Program-made: the position numbers and the translations under genes | Assembly (NCBI GenBank): GCA_008477525.1 | Contig: SPDT01000004.1 | Coordinates: 806,001-870,000 of the forward strand | Length of the DNA: 64,000 nucleotides | Origin: Hypomyces perniciosus | Taxonomy: Eukaryota; Ascomycota; Sordariomycetes; Hypocreales; Hypocreaceae | Direction of reading: 5' to 3' | Part shown: positions 37,344 through 49,369 of the stretch, piece after piece | Layout: every line of letters starts with the position of its first letter | Numbering within the stretch: position 1 is the first letter of the stretch | Notes under the pieces: model-generated | Database searches by the model: none | Told to the model about the DNA's origin: nothing | Seen by the model: only the letters and a program-made list of their open reading frames with translations

Positions 37344-37880
37344 CATCCTCCATGAATTGCACCGAATCAATGTAGAATGGTGCAAGCCTCTTCTGGTACT
37401 CTCGGAACTGGGCAATCTCTTGCTCGACATCGTACACCAGCAGGTCACCGAACCTCTTCTTATGGCTGCTAGCTTCCGTGGCTTGGCCTCGAAATGCTCT
37501 TGGTCGAAGATGTCATGAACTCGAATTCCGCTATACATGGTCAATATCATTATGGCAAGCATTCTTCTTCCAGCCTTCCTTACCTCCTAGCGCGTAGGTA
37601 GGACCAATACCCCGTCCTGTGGTACCAATCTTTTGGGAGCCATGCTCTACCTCTTGAAGACCGTCGACAAGTGTAAGTCGAGGTTACCTGGGCGTGGTCA
37701 CTGACGAAGATACGGTCTCGGACACCTTCGAGCCTCTTCTTTTCCAAGGCCGTAGTAGGCTCAGCCCAGAAGCTCCGGACGTTGAAGACCACGTCAATGC
37801 CAATCGGACTGATGCATTTGGGATTGACAGCTGCGGTATTGGGCGAATATGTGTGGCGATGGTGGCTAAGTGTAAACAGA

Positions 37881-39439
37881 ATCATAGGTGCTGACTGGTC
37901 GTTAAGTCTTACTCAACTGCCCTATAGAGTACTTCGTACTGCTGAAGCTGCAAAAAGTGGAGTGTGGCACAGTTACAGCACAGCAATCATGATGTGGACC
38001 TCACATTTCGGATCCCAGATCTGCTATAAGAATTTATTGTGAGCAACACATCTATGAAGTGATGCCACGGTAGAAGGCAAGACTACTGATGATATCCACC
38101 AGCCAAACAGCAATCATGAAGGAAATGGAGAAAGAAAAGACACCTAGGGCAGTTACGTGTATATGAGCTACAAGAGAGTCAAATATCGTCGCCACTGGTG
38201 GGATCCTTATGATGTGCTAAAAATCCAATAGTGTAGGTTGTTGAATACTTCAAAATATGAGGTAAGGCATGTTCCTAGCATGGAACATATCTTCCTATCC
38301 CCGTTGTCATAATGCATGGAAATCTCGTTCCAGCTCCTCGAATCTAGAACACCAACTGCAACTTGTGCATGTGATGCTTGATGCCACCAAGTCCAACTAT
38401 ACAGGTGATACCATTCAGTCTACTCTCGGAAATAGGGTGGTTCGTGAAATCGTCCGTGATGTGCTTCTCAAGTGCTTTCTTCTAAAGTATGGGATGATCG
38501 ACAAGATACGTTGGCGCTTTTCCCTATGGTAGTAGCTACCGATTGCTGAAAACGCTTCAACAGCAGGCCTGAGAGCATGTTAGGTTTGCAAACAATGAGG
38601 GCAGAGTCCTTTGCTGACATACCAATGGCATCAGATGAATCTTCTCGCATTCCCCGCCCCCTATGCCCGTCATTTTTCTGCAAGTTATCCCCTTGCAGTA
38701 TTCTTTCACAAGCGAGGGTGACAAGATGTCGTCAGTCTCTAAATTCAGAGAATATACCGAGACAGATGGTTGGGTTTACTCGGGTTCCCAGTCGAATTAA
38801 CTCCTCTGCCTCCATCGAGATGGCGGAAGAAAGAATTGCTCATCCTGAACGGTTGGCTCACGTTGTTAGACATCACCTTTGAACTCCTTAGATGTGAATA
38901 CTGTACCAGATACAGTGCATTTGATAAACTCTTCAATTGTCTGAGTTTGTCCATCATCAGAGAGGGGCCGATTTGCTTCGGGCCACTCTCAGATGTCATC
39001 GCTCTTGTCTGTGTCCGTTCTCGCTCGCTGTCTCTCTTGATATCTTTAGAAGACCTGTTCGGGGTGGGAATATTAGCTCGTATAGTTTCGTTCGTCTGCT
39101 TCTGTAGGCGGCCAGGGATACACTCTTGATGGGTTTCTGAAGAGCGTCGTTGCCGATCTGATCGATTTTGTAACTCTGTGCGTTTCCTCGTTTTATCTCT
39201 TCGTTCTTTTGGGAAACAGATTGCTTTTTGCTAATAGGGCAAGACTTTCGGGTTTTTGGGGTGCTTCGTTCGGCTTTCAGACAGGTTAGCATCGCCTCTC
39301 TCCTATAATCCAGGGATGATACTTCCCGAAGCCAAGATCTCTTCTTTTGTAGAGTCTCTTCCCCTACCTCCATCCAGAAGTTGCTCGTTTCGCGCAAGTC
39401 GATCAGAGTTGCCTCACACAAATTTGCTACAATGTTAGT
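37881..39439. other. Unassigned region
   Basis: No recognised gene. The missing N-terminal part of the ADSS relic was looked for here on the minus strand and not found. A 201-codon minus-strand frame (39601..38996) starts inside the tandem array and runs out of it; it has no family and is probably chance or part of a spliced non-coding RNA. Confidence 0.35.
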
Positions 39440-40420
39440 GATTGATAATAGGGAGGGACTCACAGGTAGTTGTGAAAAAATGATGGATAAAGGGGGCACC
39501 CACCCACCGTCCCGCTCCCCTTCTCCCAGAATCTGCAGATTATTAGCAAGTCGTATCAGCTGTGTATATAGGGGTTTGAGAAGAGGCACCCACCCGCCCA
39601 CTGCCTCTTCTCCCTACCTTTTCCCTGTAAGCTGTGCACGTAAATCCATCGAGTTACCTAGTTTGTTAAGCCGTTCATACAATTACACTTCAATGTTAGC
39701 GATCAATGATGGGAAAGGACTCACAGGTAATTTATCAGTTGTAAAAAAGATAGTAGACGAAGGGGGGCACCCGCCCACCGTCCCGCTCCCCTTCTCCCAG
39801 AACCTAGAAAATCGTCAGCAAACTACGTCAGCATTAGGATATAGGAATTCGAGAAGAGGCGCCCGCCCACCCGATGCCTCTTCTCCCTACCTTTTCCCTA
39901 TAATTTATGCGTTTCGTCGATCCGAGTTGTCTAGTTAGTCAAGCTGCTCACACAATGATTAATGGTGGAGAAAGACTTACAGGCAATCAGTGAGCCGTAA
40001 AAAGAATGGATGAAGGGGGGCACCCGCCCACCATCCCGCTCCCCTTATCCAGAACCTAGGAAATTGCTAGCAAAGTACATTAGCTGCATGAGGATTGGGG
40101 GGGTTTGAGAAGAGGCGCCCACCCACCCACTGCCTCTTCTCCCTACCTTTCCCTTTCAATTTGTGAGCGTAAATCGATCCGAGTTGAATAGTCTTCCAAG
40201 TTGCTAAAAGGATTATCAATGATGGAGAAAGACTTACAGGTAAGCTGTTAGCTGTCAAAAGAGAATGGATGAAGGGGGCACCCACCCGCCATCCCGCTCC
40301 CCTTCTCCAAAACCTAGGAAGTTGTTAGCAAGCGACATCAGTTGCATTAGGATTTGGGAGTTTGAGAAGAGGTGCCCGCCCGCCTGGTCCCTCTTCTCCC
40401 TACCTTTCCCCATGAGATGT
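39440..40420 (-). repeat. Tandem array of four ~250-bp hairpin units
   Basis: Four diverged copies. Each has a perfect hairpin GAGAAGAGG(C)...(G)CCTCTTCTC with a C-rich loop on the plus strand (stem arms 39577-39587 and 39601-39611 in unit 1), about 100 bases after a second hairpin-like AGGGGG...CCCCTT block. On the minus strand each unit repeats splice-like signals: a branch/acceptor such as GCTAACAACTTCCTAG or GCTAATAATCTGCAG, and a donor CCTGTGAGT or CCTGTAAGT. Reading frames are not conserved between units while stems and splice-like sites are. This favours a spliced non-coding transcript over a protein. Confidence 0.7.
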
Positions 40421-43400
40421 CAGTTTAGAATCAAGTGGTCAGCACCGATAGGATTCTTGGGCCGTTCTGCGAAAAGCTTGTTTCGAGAAATTGCTTGGAG
40501 AAGAACTGCATCACCTCTCTCGCCCAAGTGAGGCACCGGAATGGAGGACAGATTGCTTTTGTCGTCAGGATAATTGCCGGCTGGATAGTGTGTTGCCGTT
40601 GGATGGTCCTTCTTGGGTGTGGTTTTTAGGAAAAGAAGAAATTGGTATGAGTAGAAATTTGGATTAGGTACTAAGGTACTAGGTAGATGGGAAGATAGGT
40701 ACGTACCGAGTACTAATGGACCTTTTGCTCTGACAAGAAGGTCAGGCCAAACTCAGGCAGCTGGCAGCGCGTATTCGATTATGGTCTCGTCTCAAGCTAC
40801 AATCCTGGGGCTCTGAAATGTGCGTTCTATGACACTAGCGAGTCCTAGTTATGGAAAGCCTAGTCATGGAAAAACTTCCTTTCTCACCTGTCAAGCTACT
40901 CCAAAGCAAGTTGAGCTTATGGTCTAGGATTCGCTGAAGTGCCACTGTGTTGTATTCCGTGCCATACAGAAGCAATAAACGCTAAAAGTAAATCTTATCA
41001 TATGCCGTCCCAGCTACCTTTACTGCCTCTCAGAAATCGAAGGCTCATTTTCACCCCCCAGCTGCATGTTTACAGAATTGTCCCCACTAACCATTTCTCG
41101 GCAGAGCAGACTGCCAACTGCCGTCAACTCATATGTTGTTGACTCACCAAGTAAACGAAATCTAGTTGCCTGGCGAAACTCCGCCCTGGCCCACTTGTTT
41201 TCTCTTTTCTCTTTACCCTTTGAATTTTTCGTCTGAACTTGTTGATTGTTTCAACCTGAGGCATACAGATCAACGCTGGCGTTTTCGGATTGTAGCTAGG
41301 GAATTTCTTCATGTGTACAATCTACTAGATACCCACGGAGCATCGGAGGAAACAGTTAGTAGATGAATTTCCATGTGGAATATCGTGTATTCCTCCGTGA
41401 TTTCAAGGAAGGATGCATTTCAACTTAGGATGCAATACATTTTCTTAGTAGAAGAGGTATCTTGACGTTTTAGGTATTCTGCTTCGCTCGATAAATGTGC
41501 TTTAACACCCAGACGTTAATTTCTGGATCGTACATCAACTCGTGATAGAAAATCCTCCGCATTATTGGTCTCAAGAAACATTCAGTGGAAACCCATGCAG
41601 AGCATCTCAGAACTTGATATGCAGAAAGAGAAATGTATCTCATCGTGGGCCACTGGTTGACCGTCAAATTCTTTGATGTCCTATCCAATTCAAATGTAAC
41701 TATTATGTCTCTAATCGAGCAGGTTTGTTCGAATTTGAGTGTTGGTTCAGTGTGGTTTTCGAACGGAAGAATCGTACCAGATTCGAGATCGCCCAGACTA
41801 CCGATTTTTGTTAGCTTGGATCCCAAAGTGTTCAGCAGTAGATGGATGGTGATTTTGTACCTCTTCATGATGGAGTTGATCGGACTGCTTCCAGAGTTTG
41901 ATTCCACCTTCTCCTCACTCTCCGGTTGATTCGTCCGTATTCGCCTTGTTCGATCGTGACTTGTTTCAAATGATGGCTCATCCTCGCTTCTTTCTCTCGG
42001 TCGTCGAGCGCCAACGAAATTTGTTCTAGAAATCGAATAGTATAGTGGTTTCGGCCGTCAAAATTTTGTTCCAAATTCGAAATTCGTATCGTGTGATGAA
42101 TCCTAGGCAAATTGATCAGTGTTCATACTTCTGGATTTTCGCGATGGGTTTCCGTTTGCTTCGTTGTCTGTGTCCCAAATGAGATTGTTTTCGAACGGAG
42201 ATCTTGAAATCATTATGGAAGACGCCAGCTATCAGTAATAAAAAATCATTAAGAAATCATACAAGAGTAAGATCATAGTGTAAATCCGATGTCAATGCAA
42301 AGCAGGGTACGCGATTTTTGTTTACCTAGGAATTGGATCTCTGGCACACTGGACTGACCACCATGTCTTGAGATCCTACCCTAGAATCCGTGGACATTTA
42401 GTTGCGAGCCAAGTCTACACGATCAATGCAAAAAGAAAGAAAGCTACTGTATTCTAAAAAAAAAGTCGGAAATTCAAATTCCATTTTATTCTCCTTTTTC
42501 CGCCATACAAATGGCGTGTTGGTGGGAAATCTGCGCAAACTCGAATAGAGAGCTCTCAACTCCAGCATAATTTTACCTTGCTACAATCGCATAGGACAGC
42601 CGAAAGTCAGTTTCGGTACGGGTACATGGGCATCTTTTCGTGAAATTTACATTGCTCCTCTTTACTGTCTGAAAAATCGAGATCTTTTATTGTTCCCCTT
42701 CTGCCGAGGACCTCAGAATAGTATTTTGGGACACAGGATTCAGATACACGTAGAAATATCATACAATAAACAAGGACCATAACCAGCTGTTTCAAAGACA
42801 GAAACCAAAAAAACCAAGTATTCTAAAAGTAAGGTCTGCCTCGTTGAAGGACTTCTGCTCCCTTGGGGTGTTTATGGTCTTCCCACTCTTCATTTCCACC
42901 CATAATTTTGCACTTGTATCCAAAATGGACAATTTCTTGCTCTGCAAATCGTTCTGAGTGGAAGAAAAAAACCCTCTTCCTCGAGTCATCGGTTGGCTCT
43001 TTTGTCTCAGTTTATACTCTGCTCCTCGAGACCCATTTGGCACAGTTCTGTATCCCCTCTCTTGTGTTGCTATCAATTCTTAAAATACCTAATTGTCCAA
43101 GGAAAATGTAAAAAAAAATCGGTTCGATCGTACGGGACGCGTTCTGGACTCTGCTCAACTCGTAGTTAGCCCTGATTTGACCCTTCAATGAGGGTGTCGG
43201 CAGAACGACACATACCTGTTCCTTTTTTCGAGATTCTCGAAGATTTTGTCTCTTCCGCTTCAAGATTTTGTTTCGGTTAGCCTGAATTTCTGCACTGTCA
43301 GACTTGTGTGGAGAGATGGAAAAATGGTACATTCCTAGCTCAGCTTGTCCTCTCCACGCGACTTTGTCGATGAAAGGTTTGCAATATTAGGAGAAGAACA

Positions 43401-46400
43401 GGAAACTTGATAAATTGGAAATAGGATCTCTAGGAGATGCTTTTGATGAATTCAATCTTGTATTTTTGGAAGTCAGGGCGATTGGCGTTTCCTAGCTGTT
43501 GGCAAGTTTTGGCACATGTGGGCTACAAAGCCGGCTGTCCACAGGAGCCAGCTGGATCAGCACTGAGGGCGGCCTATGGTACCTGTGCTTTACTACAGTG
43601 AAAAATTAGATTTTTGATGGACTTCAATGCTAGAGGGATATCTTGGAATGCTGATTTCGATAGCATTGCATTTCTTTTGGCCTTTTGGTATGAGTGATGT
43701 CTATATTGATTGTGTGTTGGCTCTATGCACTCGGGAAATCAAGTTGAGATGGAAGTTTGATCTTTCAACAGCATTTCGCCTGTAGATGCCGTGGTATGCA
43801 AATTGCAAAATTTCGACGTTCTCCTACAACTCTATTGTCCTGTCCTTGTCGCAATGGAGAACTCGATATTCCTCTGATACGGCTGGATATAAAAATAAAT
43901 GAAATCTCTCGGTTGAAAGCCATTGATCAGATTTCCTATGTAAAGCAAAGTCATAATCCGCGTCACCATTGTGTTTTTCTCCTCTTTTTTTCGAAGTCGT
44001 CTCGTAATTCGATCGAAAATGCCAGGCCCTTTCGGTGTCACGAATTCTACTCGCAGGTTCCGCCTGTCTCTATCACCTCGCCGTCCTGGATCTCAGCAGA
44101 TTAGTATTTGGGAATTAAAACAGCCGCCAAGGTAGTCCTGTTGACAAGAATTACTGACCTGAAGTTTGTATGATATTATAGGAGTGAGGTAGAGCTCCAT
44201 GTGCTCCTTTGCTGCTCGGGTGCCTCCTTGCAATTTGAATGTTGTCTGATCTTTCGACACATTGGCAAATTGTATCGTCTTTCTTTCATGAACTGAAAGG
44301 ATTCGGCGTTTGACTGATTTTGAAGCGGGACAAATACGATGCTATGGATTTGCAGATTCGAATTTCGTGACGGTCGATGTTGAACTGCGTTTTTGAGCTC
44401 GGTATGACCTCCAGCTTTCATCTCGATAAAATCGTTCCATATGGGGATCCATCTAAATCAGCAGGAAATCATTCTTATCGTTTATTTCGATTCCCAGGGA
44501 TTGTAGTAGGTGGATGACTGGCAAACGTTCCGCTTCCCAACAATGCCAATTTCGCCCGACGGCACTTCTGACTGGAATGAATTCGCTGAATCGACGTCTC
44601 GGCGATATTGAGGCTATCAAGGTCTTTTCAAAAAGCCTCATCGGTGTTCTTTCGGGAAGATCGTTGGATTCGACTTGCGGGCGAGGGTGGCGTTTCCTGA
44701 GACGAGTTTTGGTTGCCAGCTTGTCCGACACTCAGTTTTGGAAACCCTAAAGGATAGGATAACGATAGCAAGCATACCAAGATAAACAAAACCCAAGATT
44801 CAGTGTATGAGAATTCAAAAGTCTCCTGTTGGCCTTCGGGTAGAAAATGATGTGGTTGAGGAAGATGGAAGTGCGCGTCTGCCCTGGGCCAGATGGTCAG
44901 AAACCGGGGGATTGCAGCCCAAATTCTGTGCCCAGCCGTACCGTTTCTGTTTACCAGATCATACGTATTAACTGTGGTCTCAGGACTCTTCCAATTGCTT
45001 TCTAATATTTAATTGGGATTTGCAAGGGATATTTTATTCATTTCTCTCGTTGTTAATATTGGACTCTATTCTCTTGGCGAAGCGCTGGTTGTTTCTTTGA
45101 CTCAGTCTTCCCCCCCTCCGCCCTTGAGCCAAATTCCTTGCCACGGCATTGTCTACCAGAAATCATTTTCCCCATCACTTCTGGGGTGCCTGATAGGTAT
45201 GGAAATATGTCTCCTATCTTCACCGTCGAAATATAGTCACTAATGAAGCTACCGATCGTCTTAGGGAGTCAAAATCTGGCCGAACTCGATGCCCCAGGGC
45301 ACTTCAACGATCGACTCAGCATCATCTCCATTGATTTCCACTGTCGTTCTACACGATTTTACATCAACTTGCCTGGATAGAAATACAGTGATTCTGGGTT
45401 CTCTCTCGATGATTGACGCCTTGGAAGATCTCGATGGAAGAGATTTCCCCCCTGACGGTTCTGCACCAGGGAACTTCTACGTAGAATATCCACCCAAACA
45501 CTCGCTAGAAATCATGGATTGAAACAAGTGTCGATCCTCATCGTAGGAATTTCAGTAACCCTCCCATATGTTTGAAGTTTTATCACTAGATAACTCTAGC
45601 CAGGAACTTGAGAGATGCAGATGACTGATGGTCTGTTTCTCTCACGCAGTATCGTTTCCCTAAAATCAGAATTTGTGACAAGCAGTACAGCCCAAATCCC
45701 AAGCCAGTAGCAATAACCACCCGAAACATCGAAATCCATGCACACTACAGAAATGCCTGACTAGAGAGCTTTCATGGATTTCGAAGACTTCTTTACTTAT
45801 CCCACCATCCAAGAATCGATGGAATTTCCATCTCACTAAGTTCAAAATAACCGATCACCTTCCAATCGAAAACAGCGCTGGGTTTCTTCCATCGTGACAG
45901 ACTGTCGAATTCGATTTCTCGGTACGTTCGATTTTAAGGTCTCTCTGAAACAGCAAGGAAACAGAGCATCTTGAAGAAAGAAAGAGTCATTGGGTTTGAT
46001 GTCCTACTCTTTAGCAGACAAATCGATTCTTTCCATAGTTCCGAAATTTCGAATCGACGCCACTTTCAATGCGAAATGGCGACCGAGAAAGACTTCGAGC
46101 AAGGAACTTGTCTAGACCATCGATTCTATCCTAGCTTTCCTGACGAATACAGGATTCCTTTCTGATGGAAGAGAAGCGAATGTGAAGAGACCACGCCCAC
46201 GATGTGCGAAGAAGAACCACGGCCTCCACGATTTCGATAACGGTGATTCGATCCTTCAGCTTCAGATAGGGAGTGAAGCACTCTACGTTTGATGTTTGCC
46301 AAACCTCAAGTGGTGAAAATTGAGTCTGCTACATCGCCTGGAAAACAAATCGGGCCAAGTCTACGACTGCTACTACGTGCGACGAGCGAAGGCGTCGATG

Positions 46401-47270
46401 CCATCGAGACGAATAAGGGGTCAGGGGGGATATCGAATGATGAAGTGCCATAGAATATCTAGAAGCGTACTACATTGGTTGTTCAGATGGAATCAAAATA
46501 AACAAACGATGTTGGAAATAGCTTCAAAGGAAATTGTTGTGATGGCATCAGGGGGGAAACCACTAAATTCAAGAATGCTGCGGCCAGTGTTCGTGGGGGT
46601 GTCCTACCAAATTTACAAAAAACCATCTACTGTCAGACACTTTGGTGGGTGGTGATCCTAATTCCACACCTCCAGATTATCCAAGTGCTAGCTATCGCCA
46701 AAGTAACGCCTGCTACAGTGGCCAAGGGCAGTGTCGGGGCATTTCCAATGCCTCAACAACATGGGGGTGGTGGCCCCCTTAGAGAACAGCACCACGAGAA
46801 CACTTAGGACTAGGCAAACACAACTACAACATCAAGATAAATAACCAGTCACACGCAGATACGAGACATCGCTGTCTGGGGGATGGGAATACTCTACATC
46901 TCTCGAGGAAACACAATCACGATGGCCTCAGGGGCCCATGGGACTCCTCAAACCAGGGGGCCCACGATCTCTGCCCTCAACTCCGCTTGCTAGGATCAGG
47001 AAAACTCCCGAAAGAGATCACGATCACGCCATCAACTGCCGTGATCCCCATCGGTAAGGCTGGTCGAGATCACTGACCGTAATTCGAATCACATGGAATC
47101 CCCTCGGGCGGGGGCACTGCCCCCTGCCCTCGCTTCTCGAGTCACCTTTTTGTTTTCCAACTTGATTCCTGGGCTCTGATAGGCCCGTCAGTAATTCGTT
47201 TGTTGTATCTCTTGTACGTACTGATCTTTCAACTGGCAACGGATCAGCCAGTCCCCACTTTTGCATTTCC
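40421..47270. other. 6.8-kb region of coding-like fragments, no gene assignable
   Basis: Moderately AT-rich. Several minus-strand frames read like protein: 42110..41470 (text RIFYHELMYDPEINVWVLKH), 43332..43012 (text ILKRKRQNLRESRKKEQ), 44041..43832 (text GIFDRITRRLRKKEEKN) and 44731..44453 (text RRRFSEFIPVRSAVGRNWHC). Donor- and branch-like sites lie between them, but I could not link them into one frame. No domain is recognised. They may be exons of an unknown intron-rich gene, a decayed gene, or chance. No tRNA or terminal repeats seen. Confidence 0.3.
41470..42110 (-). CDS. Hypothetical two-exon fragment
   Basis: An upstream frame (text LEQISLALDDREKEARMSHH) can be joined to a downstream frame (text TFELDRTSKNLTVNQWPTM, then the RIFYHELMYDPEINVW stretch) by an intron. 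Its donor is weak (GTGGAA), while its branch/acceptor is strong (AAGCTAACAAAAATCGGTAG). Stop at 41470. The 5' end is not defined. No family recognised. Confidence 0.3.
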
Positions 47271-47402
47271 CCCAACTATATGAAGCTCGCCTCCCCCCTC
47301 CTCTTCCCTTTCCTTTCTTCTTCTCTCCATCACCCTTTCCCATTTTCAGGAAGCTTCGCTAATCTACTTTGTGAGTACCGCATTTCTTTCTTCATTCACT
47401 CT

Positions 47403-47579
47403 TGTGCAATGATTAGTATTAGGGTTCTTCTGACTCGGTTCGTCCGCCCGCGCTGCGACCTGAGCACCAAGTGGTGGCTCAAGTTGCAGCTTGGAAACAA
47501 CCCGAGCCCCTGGGCACACCTGGGGCTTCGCTCGGGAGCCTTCCTTGGGTCACTGAAGGAAAGAAACTTTATGAGCACA
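47403..47579 (+). ncRNA. C/D-like RNA copy 0 (long form)
   Basis: Terminal stem TGTGC (47403-47407) with GCACA (47575-47579). C-like box ATGATTA at 47409 and D-like box ATGA at 47571. An internal CTGA (D'-like) lies near 47430. About 177 nt, longer than the other copies, with a different stem sequence that still pairs. Confidence 0.6.
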
Positions 47580-47657
47580 CTGACTTCCCCAACCTTTCTC
47601 CACCCTGACCTTCGTGATCGTCGCTAACACCCCTCAGTCTTGAACAGGTCCGATCGA

Positions 47658-47769
47658 GCGGGAGTGATTACAAAAGGGTTCTTGAGAGCCAAAGCCCCGT
47701 CGGCTGAAGCACCCAGTGGTGACCGATGCCGCAGTGGTAGGCGATGACCAAGCAAACTGTATGACCCGC
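47658..47769 (+). ncRNA. C/D-like RNA copy 1
   Basis: Stem GCGGG (47658-47662) with CCCGC (47765-47769). C-like GTGATTA at 47664, D-like ATGA at 47761. The base after the C box is C here and pairs with G before the D box; other copies have G and C, a compensatory change. Confidence 0.65.
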
Positions 47770-47862
47770 CTTGTCCGCTTTTCTTTTTTGACATCGTGCT
47801 TTTTTGACCTCGAGGTCGAACATCAGGTGAGTTCTTTCCGTCTTGTTTTCCTCCCCCTTGAT

Positions 47863-47978
47863 CGGAAGTGATTAGAAAAGGGTTCTTGGGAGCTGACCAT
47901 TGTTGCTGCTCGTGACACCTCCATAGAGGTTGATCGGCGCTCAATGGTTGGCGGTGACCAAAGAAATTCTATGATCCG
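47863..47978 (+). ncRNA. C/D-like RNA copy 2
   Basis: Stem CGGA with TCCG (47975-47978). GTGATTA at 47868, ATGA at 47971. Internal hairpin ACCTC-CATA-GAGGT. Shared core AAAAGGGTTCTTGGGAGCTG. Confidence 0.65.
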
Positions 47979-48116
47979 CTTTGCATTTTCCAACTTTTTG
48001 GTTTCCATCTCAGGTACGTCCCTCTTGTCCGCTTTTATGCTAACGGTGTCACAGCTCTTACATTCTGAATCAAACATTAGGTGAGTTGTTTCCGTCTTGT
48101 TTTCCTGCCCTCTCGT

Positions 48117-48232
48117 CGGACGTGATTAGAAAAGGGTTCTTGGGAGCTGACCATTGTTGCTGCTTGTGACACCTCTATGGAGGTTGATCGACACTCAATG
48201 GTTGGCGGTGACCAAGCAACTTCTATGATCCG
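48117..48232 (+). ncRNA. C/D-like RNA copy 3
   Basis: Stem CGGA with TCCG. GTGATTA at 48122, ATGA at 48225. Internal hairpin ACCTC-TATG-GAGGT. Flanked by donor GTGAGT at 48081 and acceptor TTTCAG ending 48259. Confidence 0.65.
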
Positions 48233-48361
48233 CTTTGCATTTCCGATTTTTTATTTCAGGTATGTCTTTCCTCTTTGCTTTTATGCTAACAGTGTCACAG
48301 TTTCCATCCTTTATGTGAATACTAGGTGAGTTTTTTCCGTCTTGTTTTCCTCCCCCTTCAT

Positions 48362-48475
48362 CGGCAGTGATTAGAAAAGGGTTCTTGGGAGCTACCGTTT
48401 GTGCCTGTGACGCCTCCATGGAGGTTGATCGGCGCTCAATGGCTGGCAATGACCATAAGCAACTTCTATGATCCG
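48362..48475 (+). ncRNA. C/D-like RNA copy 4
   Basis: Stem CGG with CCG. GTGATTA at 48367, ATGA at 48468. Internal hairpin GCCTC-CATG-GAGGT with one G-U pair. Confidence 0.6.
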
Positions 48476-48607
48476 CTTTGCATTTTTCAACTTTTCGTTT
48501 TAGGTACGTCCATCTACCTTGTTTTTATGCTAACTGTGTCACAGTTATTAGGTCTCCGTCAAACATCAGGTATGTTTTTTTTTCTCGTTTTGTTTTCCTG
48601 TCCTTGA

Positions 48608-48722
48608 GCGGAAATGATTAGAAAAGGGTTCTTGGGAGCTACCATTTCTGCCTGTGACACCCAATCGGGGTTGATCAGTAGTTAATGGTTGGTGATGACC
48701 ACAAGTAACTTCTATGATCCGC
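48608..48722 (+). ncRNA. C/D-like RNA copy 5
   Basis: Stem GCGGA with TCCGC, five pairs. ATGATTA at 48614, ATGA at 48714. Internal hairpin ACCC-AATCG-GGGT, different bases but still paired. Confidence 0.65.
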
Positions 48723-48852
48723 TTTTGCATTTTTCAACTTTCGTTTTAGGTACGTCTTTCTCCTGCGTTTTCATGCTAACTGTGTCACAGCTCCTAGGTT
48801 CCAAGTCAAATATTAGGTGAGTTTTTTCCGTCTCAATTTCCTGTCTTTTTGT

Positions 48853-48965
48853 CGGAAGTGATTAGAAAAGGGTTCTTGGCAGCTACCATTTGTGTCCGTG
48901 ACACCCCATGGGGGCTGATCGGTACTCGATGGTTGGCGATGACCACAAGTAACTTCTATGATCCG
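48853..48965 (+). ncRNA. C/D-like RNA copy 6
   Basis: Stem CGGA with TCCG. GTGATTA at 48858, ATGA at 48958. Internal hairpin CCCC-ATG-GGGG. Confidence 0.65.
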
Positions 48966-49114
48966 CCTTTCATTTTTCAAGTTTCTGGTTTTTGTTCCAG
49001 GCACGTGCGTCTCCTCAGTTTCGGTGCTAACATTGTCACAGACTCACAGTTCTTAGGTTCTGCGTTGAATTTCGGGTGAGTACATTTTTCTTTCTGTCTT
49101 ATTGTTTTTGTGTT

Positions 49115-49229
49115 CGGAGATGATTAGAAAAGGGTTCTTGGGAGCCACCCTTTTGTGCCTGTGACACCCCTTGCGGGTTGATCGGTATTTAATGGTTTGG
49201 CAGTGACCACCAGCAATTTCTATGATCCG
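49115..49229 (+). ncRNA. C/D-like RNA copy 7
   Basis: Stem CGGA with TCCG. ATGATTA at 49120, ATGA at 49222. Internal hairpin ACCC-CTTGC-GGGT. Confidence 0.65.
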
Positions 49230-49369
49230 CTTTTCTTTGGACATTTTCCCTATGTTCTTGATTTCGTTTCAGGTACGTCCATTCTCTCCGCTTTTCTGCT
49301 AACAATGTCACAGCTTCTAGTTTTCGGTGAGTCCATCCACCCTTTCCCCTCTCCCCCCATTTTTGTGTT

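Larger units (their letters stand above)
33777..37880 (-). pseudogene. Adenylosuccinate synthase relic, split by a hAT element
   Basis: Upstream of the transposon (about 37880-37344) reads AVNPKCISPIGIDVVF and LEGVRDRIFVSDHAQ, then out of frame LVDGLQEVEHGSQKIGTTG and RGIGPTY. After an intron come SGIRVHDIFDQEHFEAK and, in another frame, KKRFGDLLVYDVEQEIAQF. Downstream (34571-33777) reads NAKILVDSANALILDI, out of frame PYVASTSTG, then [43 protein letters not shown] and [13 protein letters not shown]. Removing the transposon and one target copy restores an uninterrupted join (EDAQECNAKILV). The gene lacks its N-terminus and the last ~45 residues (stop at 33777) and has at least three frameshifts, so it was probably dead before or apart from the insertion. 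An intact enzyme converts IMP to adenylosuccinate in AMP synthesis. Confidence 0.85.

Noticed and set aside
39381..39938. 185-codon plus-strand ORF through the hairpin array as a repeat-peptide (RiPP-like) precursor
   Set aside because: Peptide text is not kept between units, there are no signal peptide or dibasic sites, and stems rather than codons are conserved.
43105..43140. GGTTCGATC as a tRNA T-loop
   Set aside because: No acceptor stem, anticodon arm or A-box around it. No tRNA was found anywhere in the window by eye.
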